From Sessilibacter corallicola (GTDB lineage: Bacteria; Pseudomonadota; Gammaproteobacteria; Pseudomonadales; Cellvibrionaceae), in contig NZ_JAJSLX010000004.1 of NCBI RefSeq assembly GCF_021290925.1, forward strand, positions 62,001 to 126,000: a stretch of 64,000 nucleotides of DNA. Reading direction: 5' to 3'. This document shows, in pieces, positions 26,902 through 35,650 of the stretch. Positions within the stretch are counted from its first letter, which is position 1; every line of letters begins with the position of its first letter. A model generated the notes under the pieces. That model saw only the letters and a program-made list of their open reading frames with translations. It was not told the origin of the DNA and searched no databases. Made by a program: the position numbers and the translations under genes.

Positions 26902-27231
26902 ATGAAACCTAATGTGGTCTTCGGTAATATCCTTGATCAACCCGTAGATGTCATCGTTAATAGTTGGAATCGCAATATTATTCCTTGGTGGTTATTGATT
27001 CCTCAAGGCGTTTCGGGTGCTATTAAAAAGCAAGCTGGATTGCAGCCTTTTGTTGAAGTGGGGCGAATGGGAGCGATTCCATTGGGTGAGGCGAGAGAAA
27101 CTTCGTCGGGTAAATTAGACTATCAATCCATTATTCATGTGGCGGGCATTAATATGTGTTGGTTTGCCACGGAATATTCCGTTAGACGATCGGTTGAATC
27201 GGCTATGGAAATTATCAACGCTAAAACTTAA
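26902..27231 (+). pseudogene. Macro-domain protein, N-terminal part, interrupted by element A
   Basis: ATG at 26902 begins a macro domain (VVFGNILDQPVDVIVNSWN, GVSGAIKKQAG, IPLGEARETSSG, SIIHVAGI). Macro domains bind or hydrolyse ADP-ribose groups. The frame runs to a TAA formed at the left end of element A copy 2. The missing C-terminal part, including the phosphate-binding loop, resumes after the element at 27495. The two parts are one base out of register if the element is simply removed, so a small indel has also occurred. The truncated product lacks the loop needed to bind ADP-ribose. Confidence 0.8.
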
Positions 27232-27494
27232 GGAGCCTCTGATTAACCTCAAGATCACTCAGGCCAAAGAGTTTTTTTCTGATCAAGGCGTGCTTTTGAA
27301 GATCTAACGGGTTAAATCGAAAAAGCACAACGCAGAGCAGGAAAAAACTGGCAGGCCCCGAAGGGCGTGTCTCAAGCGCACATTTGCGGCGTTGCCGTTT
27401 TTATTAAGGACTAAGGCCATTAATTGCAAACGGCGCCTTGCAACTGCACGCTTGAGATCACGCTGAGTAATGTTGAGGTTAGTCAGAGGCTCCT
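27231..27494. mobile_element. MITE-like element, family A, copy 2
   Basis: 264 bases, with ends AGGAGCCTCTGATTAACCTC and its near-complement; about 32-base terminal inverted repeats. Flanked on both sides by TAA, a probable target duplication. It has inserted into a macro-domain gene. Opposite orientation to copy 1. Confidence 0.88.
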
Positions 27495-27629
27495 AAGCGT
27501 GTTGCGTTTCCGTTGATTGGATCAGGTTCGGGTAATCGTGGTCAGGAGTGGTCGTTTAACATTATGCTCGATACGTTTGACGGTATCGATTCTGATTCAG
27601 AAGTAACTCTCGTTCGCTATAAAAAGTAA
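27495..27629 (+). pseudogene. Macro-domain protein, C-terminal part stranded beyond element A
   Basis: Reading frame starting AAG at 27495 gives KRVAFPLIGSGSGNRGQEW and continues to VTLVRYKK and a TAA at 27627-27629. The FPLIGSGSG loop is the diphosphate-binding loop of macro domains and completes the N-terminal part that stops at 27231. It has no start codon or ribosome site of its own. Confidence 0.8.
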
Positions 27630-27665
27630 ATATTTTTAATTTAAGCGAACGAGGGTTAAACCGCG

Positions 27666-29678
27666 TTATTTTAGTTGCTGGTCGATAAACTCAACGCTGG
27701 TAGTCATCAGTTCGGTCATTACCTCGGGCTCAAAAAAGTGGTGACCGGAATCTGGGTAAATCTTCCATTGATGAGGTTTATTGTGTTTTTCGAGCAACGC
27801 TTTAAATCGGTGTGCGTGTTCAACATCAACAATGTCGTCTTGGCTGCCATGAATAACAAAAATAGGCCGTTGTAAATCCTGAATTTTATAGATGGGAGAA
27901 ATGGTTTTTAGCTGGTCGTAGTCGATTAGTGAATTCCCGACTTGTTCTTTATACCATTCATCAACGCTAGAACTCAGAAAGTGGGCGTTTAAATGCAGAT
28001 TTAAATCGCTCACACCCGATACATTCACACCACATTTGAACAGTTCAGGGTTGTCTATCAACAACATGCTGGCGGCGTAACCGCCGTAACTGAAGCCCAT
28101 AATGCAGACTCGTTGTTCGTCGACTTCTGGCATTGCAATGACTTTTTTTGTGGCCTCTAGAATGTCACGTAACATGCCGTCACCCCACTGTTTGGTACCG
28201 GCTTTCTCTAATGCTTCTGAGTATCCACTAGAACCACGGAAGTTAACTCTTAATACGCCGTAGCCTTTTTCCACCAAAAACTGGCTGTGAAGGTCAAAGT
28301 ATCGGTCGTCATGAACACCAATGGGGCCGCCGTGTGGCATGACTATCAACGGTGCTTTTTGAGTCGATGCGTTTTTCGGCAAGCTCAATAAGTAGGGAAT
28401 AGTTAAATCATCGACAGCAACGCTTCCTTCGATTAATTGACTGGATGTCTTTCCTAATACCGCCGGATAACGGCTGCCCAACAGTTTGGATTTTTGGGTT
28501 TTGTTGTCGATTAATAAATAATGGCCGGGTTCGTCGTGGGTAATTCGATACGCCAGTGTGTATTGGCTTGAATAGTTGGCTCCAATACGAAGGTTTAATT
28601 CTGCTTTTTCTTGGGCAGACGTTTCGTCTTTTGCGTTTGCAGTTTCAGTAGCGTCGAAATATTCAAAATCAATAAAACCGTTTCTTAAAACCTTAACGCC
28701 GTAGATATTATTGTTGTCGTCGTCCGCAATAAAATCGGTGATTTTGTATGAGCTGGTTTGATAAAATAATTGAATATCACCCGTTTTAAAGTTAACTCGA
28801 TAGATAGAGCGTTCAATATCTTCGTTGAGATCTAAACAATAAAACTCATTGGCTTTATCGGCCAAGGCAATTGGGAAAAAGTCTTTTTCTTCCGAGAGTA
28901 CTTTATCGTTTTTCCAGGAATATAAAACCGTCGCTTCACTATTTTCGTCGATGTAATTCAGTATTAACTCATCGTCTGAGTGATAACTTAATACCGCTTT
29001 GGGCTGGTCCGATTGTGAGTACCACGCTAAGGCGTAACCGTTAATCGAGGCTATTTCATTTGCTTTGGTAAATTGACCACCATCAATGCGGGTTAACTTG
29101 TTTAACTTTTGATTGTAGTTGTTTAGCAACGAGATTTTTAAACGATAAATTTTAGACGTAGAGCCGTTTTTAGCGTATAGAAATTCCCCTGCGGTTTCTT
29201 CAAGTGGATTGACTAATCTACCCGAGGTGCGCACGCTTTTTATATCGAGTTCTTCGAAAGGCGTTTGCAGTAATTTTCCGTTGTCTTGTGGAATATTAAT
29301 AATCAGCAAATCGTGTCTAACTTTGGTGTCTTTAAGCTGATGAATGCCTTCTCGATAAAGGGAATACTGAACCGCAAGATGGTTGTCATCTAACCACAGC
29401 ATGCTCGATATGGTGCTTTTTTCGTGGTCGGTAAACGTTTTGGTATCCAGCAGTGTAAGGCTTTGGCTTAGATCGGTGCTTTTAATTTCGATACGTTGGT
29501 GTTTATTGTCAAATGATAACAACGCAACCCACTGACCGTTGGGGTTCATGACCGCTGTCGATAAACCGCCGCCGTTAAAAAAATCGTCTGCTTCTAGGGC
29601 AGAGGCGCTGTGAACAGAGATCAATATTGAAACGAACAGAAATAATACTTTGTTGAGTCTGCGTGGCGTTTTCATCAT
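27666..29678 (-). CDS. Exported S9-family prolyl oligopeptidase-like serine peptidase
   Basis: 670 residues with signal peptide (VLFLFVSILISVHSASA). A beta-propeller region (about 30-400) precedes the alpha/beta-hydrolase domain (about 420-670): MPHGGPIGVHD, FRGSSGYSEALEKAG, Ser530 in GFSYGGYAASML, Asp in HGSQDDIVDVEHA, His in DSGHHFFEP. This is the acylaminoacyl-peptidase/DPP-like branch of S9, here probably periplasmic. AGGAG eight bases upstream supports the first of two tandem ATGs (29678). It overlaps the stop of the upstream 203-residue gene by four bases, so the two are co-translated. Confidence 0.9.
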   Translation of the reverse strand: MMKTPRRLNKVLFLFVSILISVHSASALEADDFFNGGGLSTAVMNPNGQWVALLSFDNKHQRIEIKSTDLSQSLTLLDTKTFTDHEKSTISSMLWLDDNHLAVQYSLYREGIHQLKDTKVRHDLLIINIPQDNGKLLQTPFEELDIKSVRTSGRLVNPLEETAGEFLYAKNGSTSKIYRLKISLLNNYNQKLNKLTRIDGGQFTKANEIASINGYALAWYSQSDQPKAVLSYHSDDELILNYIDENSEATVLYSWKNDKVLSEEKDFFPIALADKANEFYCLDLNEDIERSIYRVNFKTGDIQLFYQTSSYKITDFIADDDNNNIYGVKVLRNGFIDFEYFDATETANAKDETSAQEKAELNLRIGANYSSQYTLAYRITHDEPGHYLLIDNKTQKSKLLGSRYPAVLGKTSSQLIEGSVAVDDLTIPYLLSLPKNASTQKAPLIVMPHGGPIGVHDDRYFDLHSQFLVEKGYGVLRVNFRGSSGYSEALEKAGTKQWGDGMLRDILEATKKVIAMPEVDEQRVCIMGFSYGGYAASMLLIDNPELFKCGVNVSGVSDLNLHLNAHFLSSSVDEWYKEQVGNSLIDYDQLKTISPIYKIQDLQRPIFVIHGSQDDIVDVEHAHRFKALLEKHNKPHQWKIYPDSGHHFFEPEVMTELMTTSVEFIDQQLK

Positions 29679-30286
29679 TGCTGTAGCTCCTGATAGAAGT
29701 CGTCGCGATAACCTAGTCCGATTCTTAAGGGCGTTTGTACCGACGCTTTTTCTAAATGCTGGGTGAGTTCTGGTAGCGATTGCGAAAATCGATTGATTAA
29801 ACCCACATCAATTGCGTTTACCGAACGCTCTTGTTCTATTTTTAATCTGCCTGCGTAGTTAATGTGAGCTTCTTCGATGCTCACCCGCCAAATTCTCCGG
29901 CCGTCTGTTTGTATTCGGTAGGGCAAATTATACAACGGCGCGGTTACTTCTTTTATTTGATACAAGCCTGCGGGAATGTCTGCTACGTAAAAACCGTTGT
30001 TTAAATTCTTTAAGTTCACCGAGTAATCGGTTCGTAATCTACGACCAATGGTGTAGGTGTAATTGTCGGCTTTTTTGTCCAATCTGGATATTTCCAGCGA
30101 CGAGGCGGCGCTGGTGGTTGCAAGTTCAATGAGTAAGAAGCCGTTTTTTTTGGTTTCAATAAAATTAAAGTTTTGTAGAGGGGTTAGGCGCAGTTCTTTC
30201 TTTGCCGCGATTGCTGCATTGCTTGCCAATAAGGTAAGTCCGGTGAACAGCAAAAACAGAGGTATTCTGATGTAGGATGGTTTCAT
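29675..30286 (-). CDS. Exported protein of unknown function coupled to the S9 peptidase
   Basis: 203 residues with a signal peptide (IPLFLLFTGLTLLASNAAIA). A beta-sandwich-like middle part (FLLIELATTSAA, NGFYVADIPAGLYQIKEVTAP, IWRVSIEEAHINYAGRLKI) resembles the DUF2846-type 'IPAGxYxI' exported proteins, but I am not sure of the family. Its stop overlaps the start of the peptidase gene (ATGA), so the product probably works with, or is a substrate or anchor of, that enzyme. The downstream lipoprotein at 30639 carries a similar IPAGKYAV segment. Confidence 0.6.
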   Translation of the reverse strand: MKPSYIRIPLFLLFTGLTLLASNAAIAAKKELRLTPLQNFNFIETKKNGFLLIELATTSAASSLEISRLDKKADNYTYTIGRRLRTDYSVNLKNLNNGFYVADIPAGLYQIKEVTAPLYNLPYRIQTDGRRIWRVSIEEAHINYAGRLKIEQERSVNAIDVGLINRFSQSLPELTQHLEKASVQTPLRIGLGYRDDFYQELQQ

Positions 30287-30638
30287 ATCAACGGTGTTTA
30301 ATGGCTAATATCAAGGGGTGTTTACGGTTATTCCGTGAGGGAAATTCGGTGTGTTAACAGAATTTAGTGTTACCACGTTGGCAATTAACTCACCTAGATT
30401 CGATTTTTTAGTATTCATGATAGTTCTGTTATTGAGAGGTACTTTTAACTCTATAACATCTTGAATTAGGTTTCACATAAACCTTAGAATCTTGATCTTA
30501 ACAAATGCACGGTAAGATTCTGTTGTTCGTTGTTACCTAATACTTATGTTACCTAATACCTATAAAGATTAGATTCGCGAAAGCATGCTTAGCATGCTAC
30601 TGCGATGTTTGAGTTCGCCTACCGTTGAGAAAATGTGT
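30287..30638. repeat. Divergent intergenic region with a 16-bp tandem repeat
   Basis: About 350 bases between divergent genes. Two adjacent 16-base units at 30531-30562, TGTTACCTAATACTTA and TGTTACCTAATACCTA, differ at one base. A second small symmetry, two AGCATGCT palindromes, spans 30582-30599. Either could be a regulator site for the lipoprotein or the divergent operon. Confidence 0.5.
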
Positions 30639-32405
30639 ATGTCTAAATTTCTAGCTCGCCTTAAAGTGCCAACAGCGGCTTTGTGTTGCGCTTTCCTACT
30701 GGGTTGTGAAACCAGTCAAGTTAATATGAACGATGCAATCACGGATTCTACGCCAATTGCAGAAAACGAAGGATTGGTAGTTGCTCGTATTATCGATGCG
30801 CGCCAGAGATCTCTGCCATTTAATCACCTGACGCTGACTCCAGAAAATATCAACGCCGCCAGTGATATCAAGTACGAGCGAGCAGTTTCATCACCACCTC
30901 GGGCAAATGCCTCAACGGTGTTTGCATCGGCTATTCCTGCGGGTAAATACGCGGTTTCCAGTGTTCGATCTTACTACGCTAATTCCCAATATTACTATGA
31001 TACGGGTGCCCGCGCCGAAACAACGATGGGAACCTTTGAGGTTCGTCCGGGGCATATCACCGATCTAGGAACGCTGGTTGTGTATCCCAAGGTTAACGAC
31101 GATACCTACAATACGATTGTGTTTCGTTTGCCAGAGAATAATCTTGGTGAAATCTTAAGCATTCACTACCCATTTTATACTTTTAACCCTCATAACCTAT
31201 TAACCTGGGACGAGGACGGTCGCGCCGACGATCGACTCAATACTTATATTTCGGCGGCTCAAAACCCAGTAGTCTTTAACGATAATTTAACCACAGACAG
31301 CGGCCACACCTATTTCTTGAGCCAGTTTGGTGTATTGGTTGAAAGAAATCCCGATGGAGAGTGGAATTTAGACGCCGTCGATACGCATTTTGGTCTTAAG
31401 ACCATTGCGGAAAACAGCCGTGGCGATACCGCAGTGGGCAGCGAGGAAGGGCTGATCTATTGGCGACAATCCGGCGGTGAGTGGAAAGAAGCCCCTCTCG
31501 ATGAACACCTTATCGTCAATCATCTGTATTTCACCGATGATGATCGAATCTACGCGATTGCGAGTTCGGCAACGGATTTAGAAATCTATCGAGCCGATGC
31601 GTCTCAAGAAATCTTGGATTGGGAATTATTCAATAGCCACAATTCCGTGAGCGGTTGGTTAACCAACCCGATTCCTGCGGAACAAATTAAGTCTTTTAAA
31701 AAGCGTTCTATCATCAGTTCTAACTTTTATGAATTAAATGGCGAATTTATTCTGACCCACAGAACAACGCGTAACGCGGGTGACTTGGCGTCTTACAATG
31801 TTAAAACAGAATATTTCCGTTACGACCCAGAAACTTGGGACGTAGAACCGTTGGAAAAGAAACCAGAGATGGTTGCGGTTTTAGCGGCGGGCAGCGAAAC
31901 ACTGGGTATTAATGATCCGGGTTTTTGGTCTTTTCAACAAAAATCCAATTATTTCCGTTATCAGTCCAGTGATGATGCCTGGGTGAAGATTCCAACGTCT
32001 ATTACTTGTCCTTCGTGGGGTGAAGAGTTCAGCCCTTCATTGGAAGGCATTTGTCGTAAAAGTACTAAGCCGGAATCGTCTACTAAAAAATCCACCAAAG
32101 GCTTTGATTTTTTAAGTGTGCCTTGGTTTGAAGAAGATGGTCACGGTGTTGCGATCGTTAAGTTCAGCATTGGTAATTTTTGGGCAGCGCAAGCCGACGT
32201 TGAAGTGAGAATTCTTGAAACCAAAGACGGTGGTTTAAGCTGGAATATTACCGATAGAGAGCTGCCCAAACCCTATTGCAGCTCCATTGTGGGTACGGTC
32301 TCAGACGTATTATTGTTGTCTTGTAATGGCGCTACCGGTGATTTCTACGAATCAACCGACCGCGGTGAAACCTGGAATCACGTTCGTGAGCATCAAAATC
32401 TCTAA
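30639..32405 (+). CDS. Lipoprotein with BNR/Asp-box repeats
   Basis: 588 residues from ATG 30639; the frame is open to 30585, but this start gives a proper lipoprotein signal (MSKFLARLKV...AFLLGC, lipobox L-L-G-C) and GAG nine bases upstream. After a 90-residue N-domain with IPAGKYAV, the protein has propeller-type repeats (LIYWRQSGGEWKEAP, LEIYRADASQEILDWELF) and two Asp-boxes near the end, TKDGGLSWN and STDRGETWN. Such repeats occur in sialidase/sortilin-like propellers. Likely outer-membrane anchored; no catalytic residues identified. Divergent from the S9 peptidase operon, with which it shares a domain motif. Confidence 0.7.
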   Translation: MSKFLARLKVPTAALCCAFLLGCETSQVNMNDAITDSTPIAENEGLVVARIIDARQRSLPFNHLTLTPENINAASDIKYERAVSSPPRANASTVFASAIPAGKYAVSSVRSYYANSQYYYDTGARAETTMGTFEVRPGHITDLGTLVVYPKVNDDTYNTIVFRLPENNLGEILSIHYPFYTFNPHNLLTWDEDGRADDRLNTYISAAQNPVVFNDNLTTDSGHTYFLSQFGVLVERNPDGEWNLDAVDTHFGLKTIAENSRGDTAVGSEEGLIYWRQSGGEWKEAPLDEHLIVNHLYFTDDDRIYAIASSATDLEIYRADASQEILDWELFNSHNSVSGWLTNPIPAEQIKSFKKRSIISSNFYELNGEFILTHRTTRNAGDLASYNVKTEYFRYDPETWDVEPLEKKPEMVAVLAAGSETLGINDPGFWSFQQKSNYFRYQSSDDAWVKIPTSITCPSWGEEFSPSLEGICRKSTKPESSTKKSTKGFDFLSVPWFEEDGHGVAIVKFSIGNFWAAQADVEVRILETKDGGLSWNITDRELPKPYCSSIVGTVSDVLLLSCNGATGDFYESTDRGETWNHVREHQNL

Positions 32406-32429
32406 GGTTTGATAACAATACGCGTTGTT

Positions 32430-32466
32430 AAAAAGCCTTCAAATCTTAAAAGTTTGAAGGCTTTTT
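32430..32466 (+). terminator. Rho-independent terminator after the BNR lipoprotein
   Basis: AAAAGCCTTCAAA (from 32431) pairs with TTTGAAGGCTTTT (32453-32465) around a nine-base loop, followed by a T run. Confidence 0.88.
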
Positions 32467-32472
32467 TGTATT

Positions 32473-32737
32473 AGGGCCTGTTCACACTAATTTAACCGCA
32501 CCTGTCGCCCCTAAAACGCGTCAGTCTAGGCGTGAGGAGTGCAGTTTAGCGGGCTAAATAAGCGACGAACAACAACGAATGGCGTGTTTTAGGGGCGACC
32601 CTAGGGGCTTGGCGTATTTTTCCCGTATTTCGTGTTGCAGTTCGTTCATTTGGAACAACCAAATCACACTCACTGCGCCTAAAATACGAAAAAAATACGC
32701 TCTAGCAGGTATGATTAAATTAGTGTGAACAGGCCCT
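32473..32737. mobile_element. MITE-like element, family B, copy 1
   Basis: 265 non-coding bases with about 31-base terminal inverted repeats beginning AGGGCCTGTTCACACTAATT, flanked by TA on both sides. Interior holds two hairpins: GTCGCCCCTAAAAC (32504) with its complement at 32586-32599, and GCGTATTTTT (32612) with AAAAATACGC (32691-32700). Further copies at 47039-47314 and 51663-51927. It lies between the lipoprotein terminator and the kinase/Thg1 operon. Confidence 0.87.
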
Positions 32738-32801
32738 AGGTTTACTTTCGAAATCATTAAGCCGTTGCTAAAGGTTAGGGGATGGTTAACTTGGCAATGT
32801 T

Positions 32802-33248
32802 ATGAATGGAATAATTTTTATTGGGCTGCAAGCCAGTGGTAAATCCTCATTTTATCAACAACAGTTCAGTACAACGCATATTCGACTCAATATGGATATG
32901 CTGAAAACTCGGCATCGAGAAAATATATTGTTTCAAGCCTGCTTAAACTCAAAGCAACCGGTGGTTATTGACAATACCAACCCTACGGTGGCACAACGAG
33001 AAGCCTATATTGAGGGTTTTAAAGAACATAAATTTAACATTACCGGTTATTACTTCGAAGCTAATTTATCAAAATGTCTAGACAGAAATGCCGCCAGGCA
33101 GGGTAAAGATAAAATTCCTGAAATAGGAATAAAAGGGGTATATAAAAAACTCGAACTGCCAACGTACGGTGAGGGTTTTGATTGTTTGTATTACGTTTCC
33201 TTAACCGGTGATGGTTTTAATGTGAGTGAGTGGAAAAGTGAAATTTAG
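32802..33248 (+). CDS. P-loop kinase resembling polynucleotide kinase (AAA_33)
   Basis: 148 residues. Walker A GLQASGKSS at 8-16, then NMDMLK (Asp33, the candidate general base in place of the T4 Pnkp 'D'), VVIDNTNPTVAQREAYI (the DNTN(P) motif of the polynucleotide-kinase/zeta-toxin group) and the lid arginines in LSKCLDRNAARQGKDKIPE. T4-type kinases phosphorylate 5'-OH ends of RNA or DNA. No phosphatase domain. The 3' end overlaps the start of the Thg1-like gene by 11 bases, implying coupled expression. An alternative would be a small-molecule or protein kinase of the same P-loop group. Confidence 0.8.
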   Translation: MNGIIFIGLQASGKSSFYQQQFSTTHIRLNMDMLKTRHRENILFQACLNSKQPVVIDNTNPTVAQREAYIEGFKEHKFNITGYYFEANLSKCLDRNAARQGKDKIPEIGIKGVYKKLELPTYGEGFDCLYYVSLTGDGFNVSEWKSEI

Positions 33249-33990
33249 TGAACTTGATGACAAGATGCGAGTGTTCGAAACAGCACACGATCACTGCGTG
33301 TTACCTGGTATTTACATAGTTGTTCGGCTCGATGGTCGATGTTTTACAACACTAACAAAAGACAAGCACAGCTTTGAGGCACCCTACGACCTAACATTTA
33401 GGGATATGATGGTCGACACCGTTAAACATTTGATGCAGTGCGGCTTTAATGTTGTTTATGGTTACACCCAAAGTGATGAAATCTCATTATTGCTCAATTT
33501 GAATGAGAATACATTTGATCGCAAAGAGCGAAAATTAAATTCGGTATTAGCCGGAGAAGCGAGCGCTAAATTCAGTTTACTGCTTGGCGATATGGGCGTG
33601 TTTGACAGCAGACTTTGTCAATTGCCGAACAAGCAGCTAGTGATCGATTATTTTCGCTGGCGCAATGAAGACGCACACAGAAATGCGTTGAATGCGCATT
33701 GTTATTGGTATCTTCGAAAAGAAGGCGTCGCTCCAAAAGAGGCAGCGGCAGCTTTTTCTAAATTGTCGGTATCGGAAAAGAATGAATTTTTATTTCAAAG
33801 GGGAATAAATTTTAATGAATTGCCGAGCTGGCAAAAAAGAGGAGTGGGTGTATATTGGCAATCTTATGGAAAAGAAGCGATGAATCCGCTCACGGGCGAA
33901 GTTGTTAACGCGTCACGCAAGCGCCTTTATACGGATACCGAATTACCAATGCGTGAGCAATACAGCGATTTTATCGCTGAGTTTTTATAG
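33238..33990 (+). CDS. Thg1-like protein (tRNAHis guanylyltransferase family, 3'-5' RNA polymerase)
   Basis: 250 residues from GTG 33238 (GTGGA five bases upstream); a GTG four codons earlier is possible. The catalytic palm is clear: Asp32 in VRLDGRCF and Asp80-Glu81 in YGYTQSDEISLLL, 48 residues apart as in yeast Thg1 (D29/D77). DYFRWRNEDAHRNALNAHCYW corresponds to the Thg1 WR..D...N.L motif but lacks the strict eukaryotic HINNLYNT, as in bacterial Thg1-like proteins. These enzymes add nucleotides to 5' ends in template-directed fashion and can repair truncated tRNAs. Coupled to a polynucleotide-kinase-like gene. Confidence 0.92.
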   Translation: MKFSELDDKMRVFETAHDHCVLPGIYIVVRLDGRCFTTLTKDKHSFEAPYDLTFRDMMVDTVKHLMQCGFNVVYGYTQSDEISLLLNLNENTFDRKERKLNSVLAGEASAKFSLLLGDMGVFDSRLCQLPNKQLVIDYFRWRNEDAHRNALNAHCYWYLRKEGVAPKEAAAAFSKLSVSEKNEFLFQRGINFNELPSWQKRGVGVYWQSYGKEAMNPLTGEVVNASRKRLYTDTELPMREQYSDFIAEFL

Positions 33991-34103
33991 AAACCGGTAC
34001 TTTGTTTTGGTAATTTTATCTTAAATTTCTTGATTCTTGTTCTACCATTAGACGTGCGAAACCGTTCACTATTAGAGCTTATCGTCACTTATGGTAAATC
34101 AAC

Positions 34104-34817
34104 ATGACTGATCATCAATCGCCGGTTTGTGCTCATCCTCAAGCGCACCGTTTGCACCGAGCCGGTTGGCTGAGAGCTGCGGTTCTCGGAGCAAATGATG
34201 GCATTGTTTCAACGGCGAGTTTTATTGTTGGAGTGCACGCCGCTGGCGGTTCCCACGCTCAAATTGTACTTTCAGGAGTTCTCACTTTAATTGCTGGCGC
34301 TGTGTCAATGGCGGCGGGTGAGTATGTTTCGGTGAGTTCTCAATCTGATATCGAAAATGCCGATTTGGAATTGGAAAAAACCTCTTTGGCTGAAAACGCA
34401 GAGTTAGAGTATCAAGAATTGGTTGAGATATACCGCTCCCGTGGTTTGAGTGATTCGTTGGCTCGCGAAGTAGCGCGAGAGCTGATGGCAATTGATCCGT
34501 TAAAAGCTCACGCAAGAGATGAGATAGGTATTCAAGATGTATCTCGTGCGCGACCTTTTTTAGCTGCGCTGGCGTCTGCGTTCGCGTTTATGTTGGGGGC
34601 GGCTTTACCATTACTGGCCGCAGGCCTGAGTTCTCTTGCCTATTTACCCTGGGTCACTGGTGTTGCGTCTGTTGTGGCATTGGTGATTCTTGGTTTGTGG
34701 TCGGCGGTATTAGGCGGCGCCTCAAAAATACGATCAATGTTGAGAGTGGCCTGTTGGGGTGTGATTGCTATGGTAGTAACCAGTGGCATTGGTGAGTTAT
34801 TAGAGGCGCTTATTTGA
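34104..34817 (+). CDS. VIT1/CCC1-family iron/manganese transporter
   Basis: 237 residues. Five transmembrane helices: about 24-46, 53-75, 150-172, 176-198 and 206-230. Family marks are RAAVLGANDGIVSTASFIVGV, GAVSMAAGEYVSVSSQSD and the cytoplasmic metal-binding region with EYQELVEIYRSRGLS and ELMAIDPLKAHARDE. Members move Fe2+ or Mn2+ out of the cytosol, across the inner membrane in bacteria. Start ATG 34104. Stands alone after the Thg1-like gene (113-base gap); no ferritin-like domain is fused. Confidence 0.9.
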   Translation: MTDHQSPVCAHPQAHRLHRAGWLRAAVLGANDGIVSTASFIVGVHAAGGSHAQIVLSGVLTLIAGAVSMAAGEYVSVSSQSDIENADLELEKTSLAENAELEYQELVEIYRSRGLSDSLAREVARELMAIDPLKAHARDEIGIQDVSRARPFLAALASAFAFMLGAALPLLAAGLSSLAYLPWVTGVASVVALVILGLWSAVLGGASKIRSMLRVACWGVIAMVVTSGIGELLEALI

Positions 34818-35261
34818 GCTATAGGCTCTTAAAGAAGGCTTCTGTATTTTATTAATGATTATATTTTTTGGGTTATTAATAAAATAGATGTTTTAATAAT
34901 TTTTTATTTTTTAAGTGCAAGATGCTCGTAATCAAAGCGGTTGTTGAAGGTTATTTTAATACATTTGTTTTGTTAAAATAACCGCTGTGTTGTGTTTTGG
35001 TATGCCTGCCTTTTCTGTTTTAAATCAATTAATTTATCGTTCCAAGGTTTATAGTTTTCTCACTTACAGCGAAAAGTGCTTTGCAATTAACTGGCTTGGC
35101 TTTTTGGAAACGATCATTGTTTCATTTACAGTTGTTTTATTCATTATTTTTTCTTCAATATTTCTATAAAAATATTTTGTTAATGCATAAGTGAGTTTGA
35201 CTGGCTTTTACAAGCTGGCTGTAATCAAATTTTAAATTATAGAAGCTCAGGAGAATCTCTG
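34818..35261. other. AT-rich intergenic region
   Basis: About 440 bases. A 55-codon frame starting at ATG 35002 (ends 35169) encodes one hydrophobic C-terminal helix but has no ribosome site, so I do not call it. The end of the region carries the AGGAGA ribosome site of the next gene. Confidence 0.4.
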
Positions 35262-35600
35262 ATGAAAAATTTATTAAAGTTTGCTGCTGCAGGAATACTA
35301 GCGGGTAGTTCCTTGTGGGTTCATGCGTTTGAAGAGCAGCAACTCTACGGTACGTGGTGTTTCTACGAGCAGGAAGAATCAGGAAACATTGCTCCAGCGC
35401 AAGTTAATGTCACATTTAATACTGATGGCACCTATCAGTGGATGGATACTCAAGTACAACAAAAAGGTACTTGGCGCATTCGTGAAAATGATTTAGTGCT
35501 TTCTGAAGCCGGTGCTCATAAACTTGTTTCTGTATCTGGTCATCGTATTGTAATGACACGTGATGTCACCATGAAAATGAGAAAGGATTCTTGTTTTTAA
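35262..35600 (+). CDS. Small exported lipocalin-like protein
   Basis: 112 residues with signal peptide (LLKFAAAGILAGSSLWVHA). The mature part is all-beta with YGTWCFYEQEE, VNVTFNTDGTYQWMD, QKGTWRIRENDLVL, the repeating G-x-W pattern of small lipocalin-like ('DUF') exported proteins. Two cysteines (in TWCFY and at KDSCF, the C-terminus) could form a disulfide closing the barrel. Strong AGGAGAA ribosome site, and its own terminator follows at once. Function unknown. Confidence 0.72.
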   Translation: MKNLLKFAAAGILAGSSLWVHAFEEQQLYGTWCFYEQEESGNIAPAQVNVTFNTDGTYQWMDTQVQQKGTWRIRENDLVLSEAGAHKLVSVSGHRIVMTRDVTMKMRKDSCF

Positions 35601-35650
35601 GGATTAATCTTTAGATTCTTGTGTTGTTGTACACAAGCTATGAGACCATA

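Noticed and set aside
34987-35169. 60-codon plus-strand frame with one hydrophobic C-terminal helix
   Set aside because: No ribosome site before TTG or ATG starts, and AT-rich DNA often gives such hydrophobic frames.
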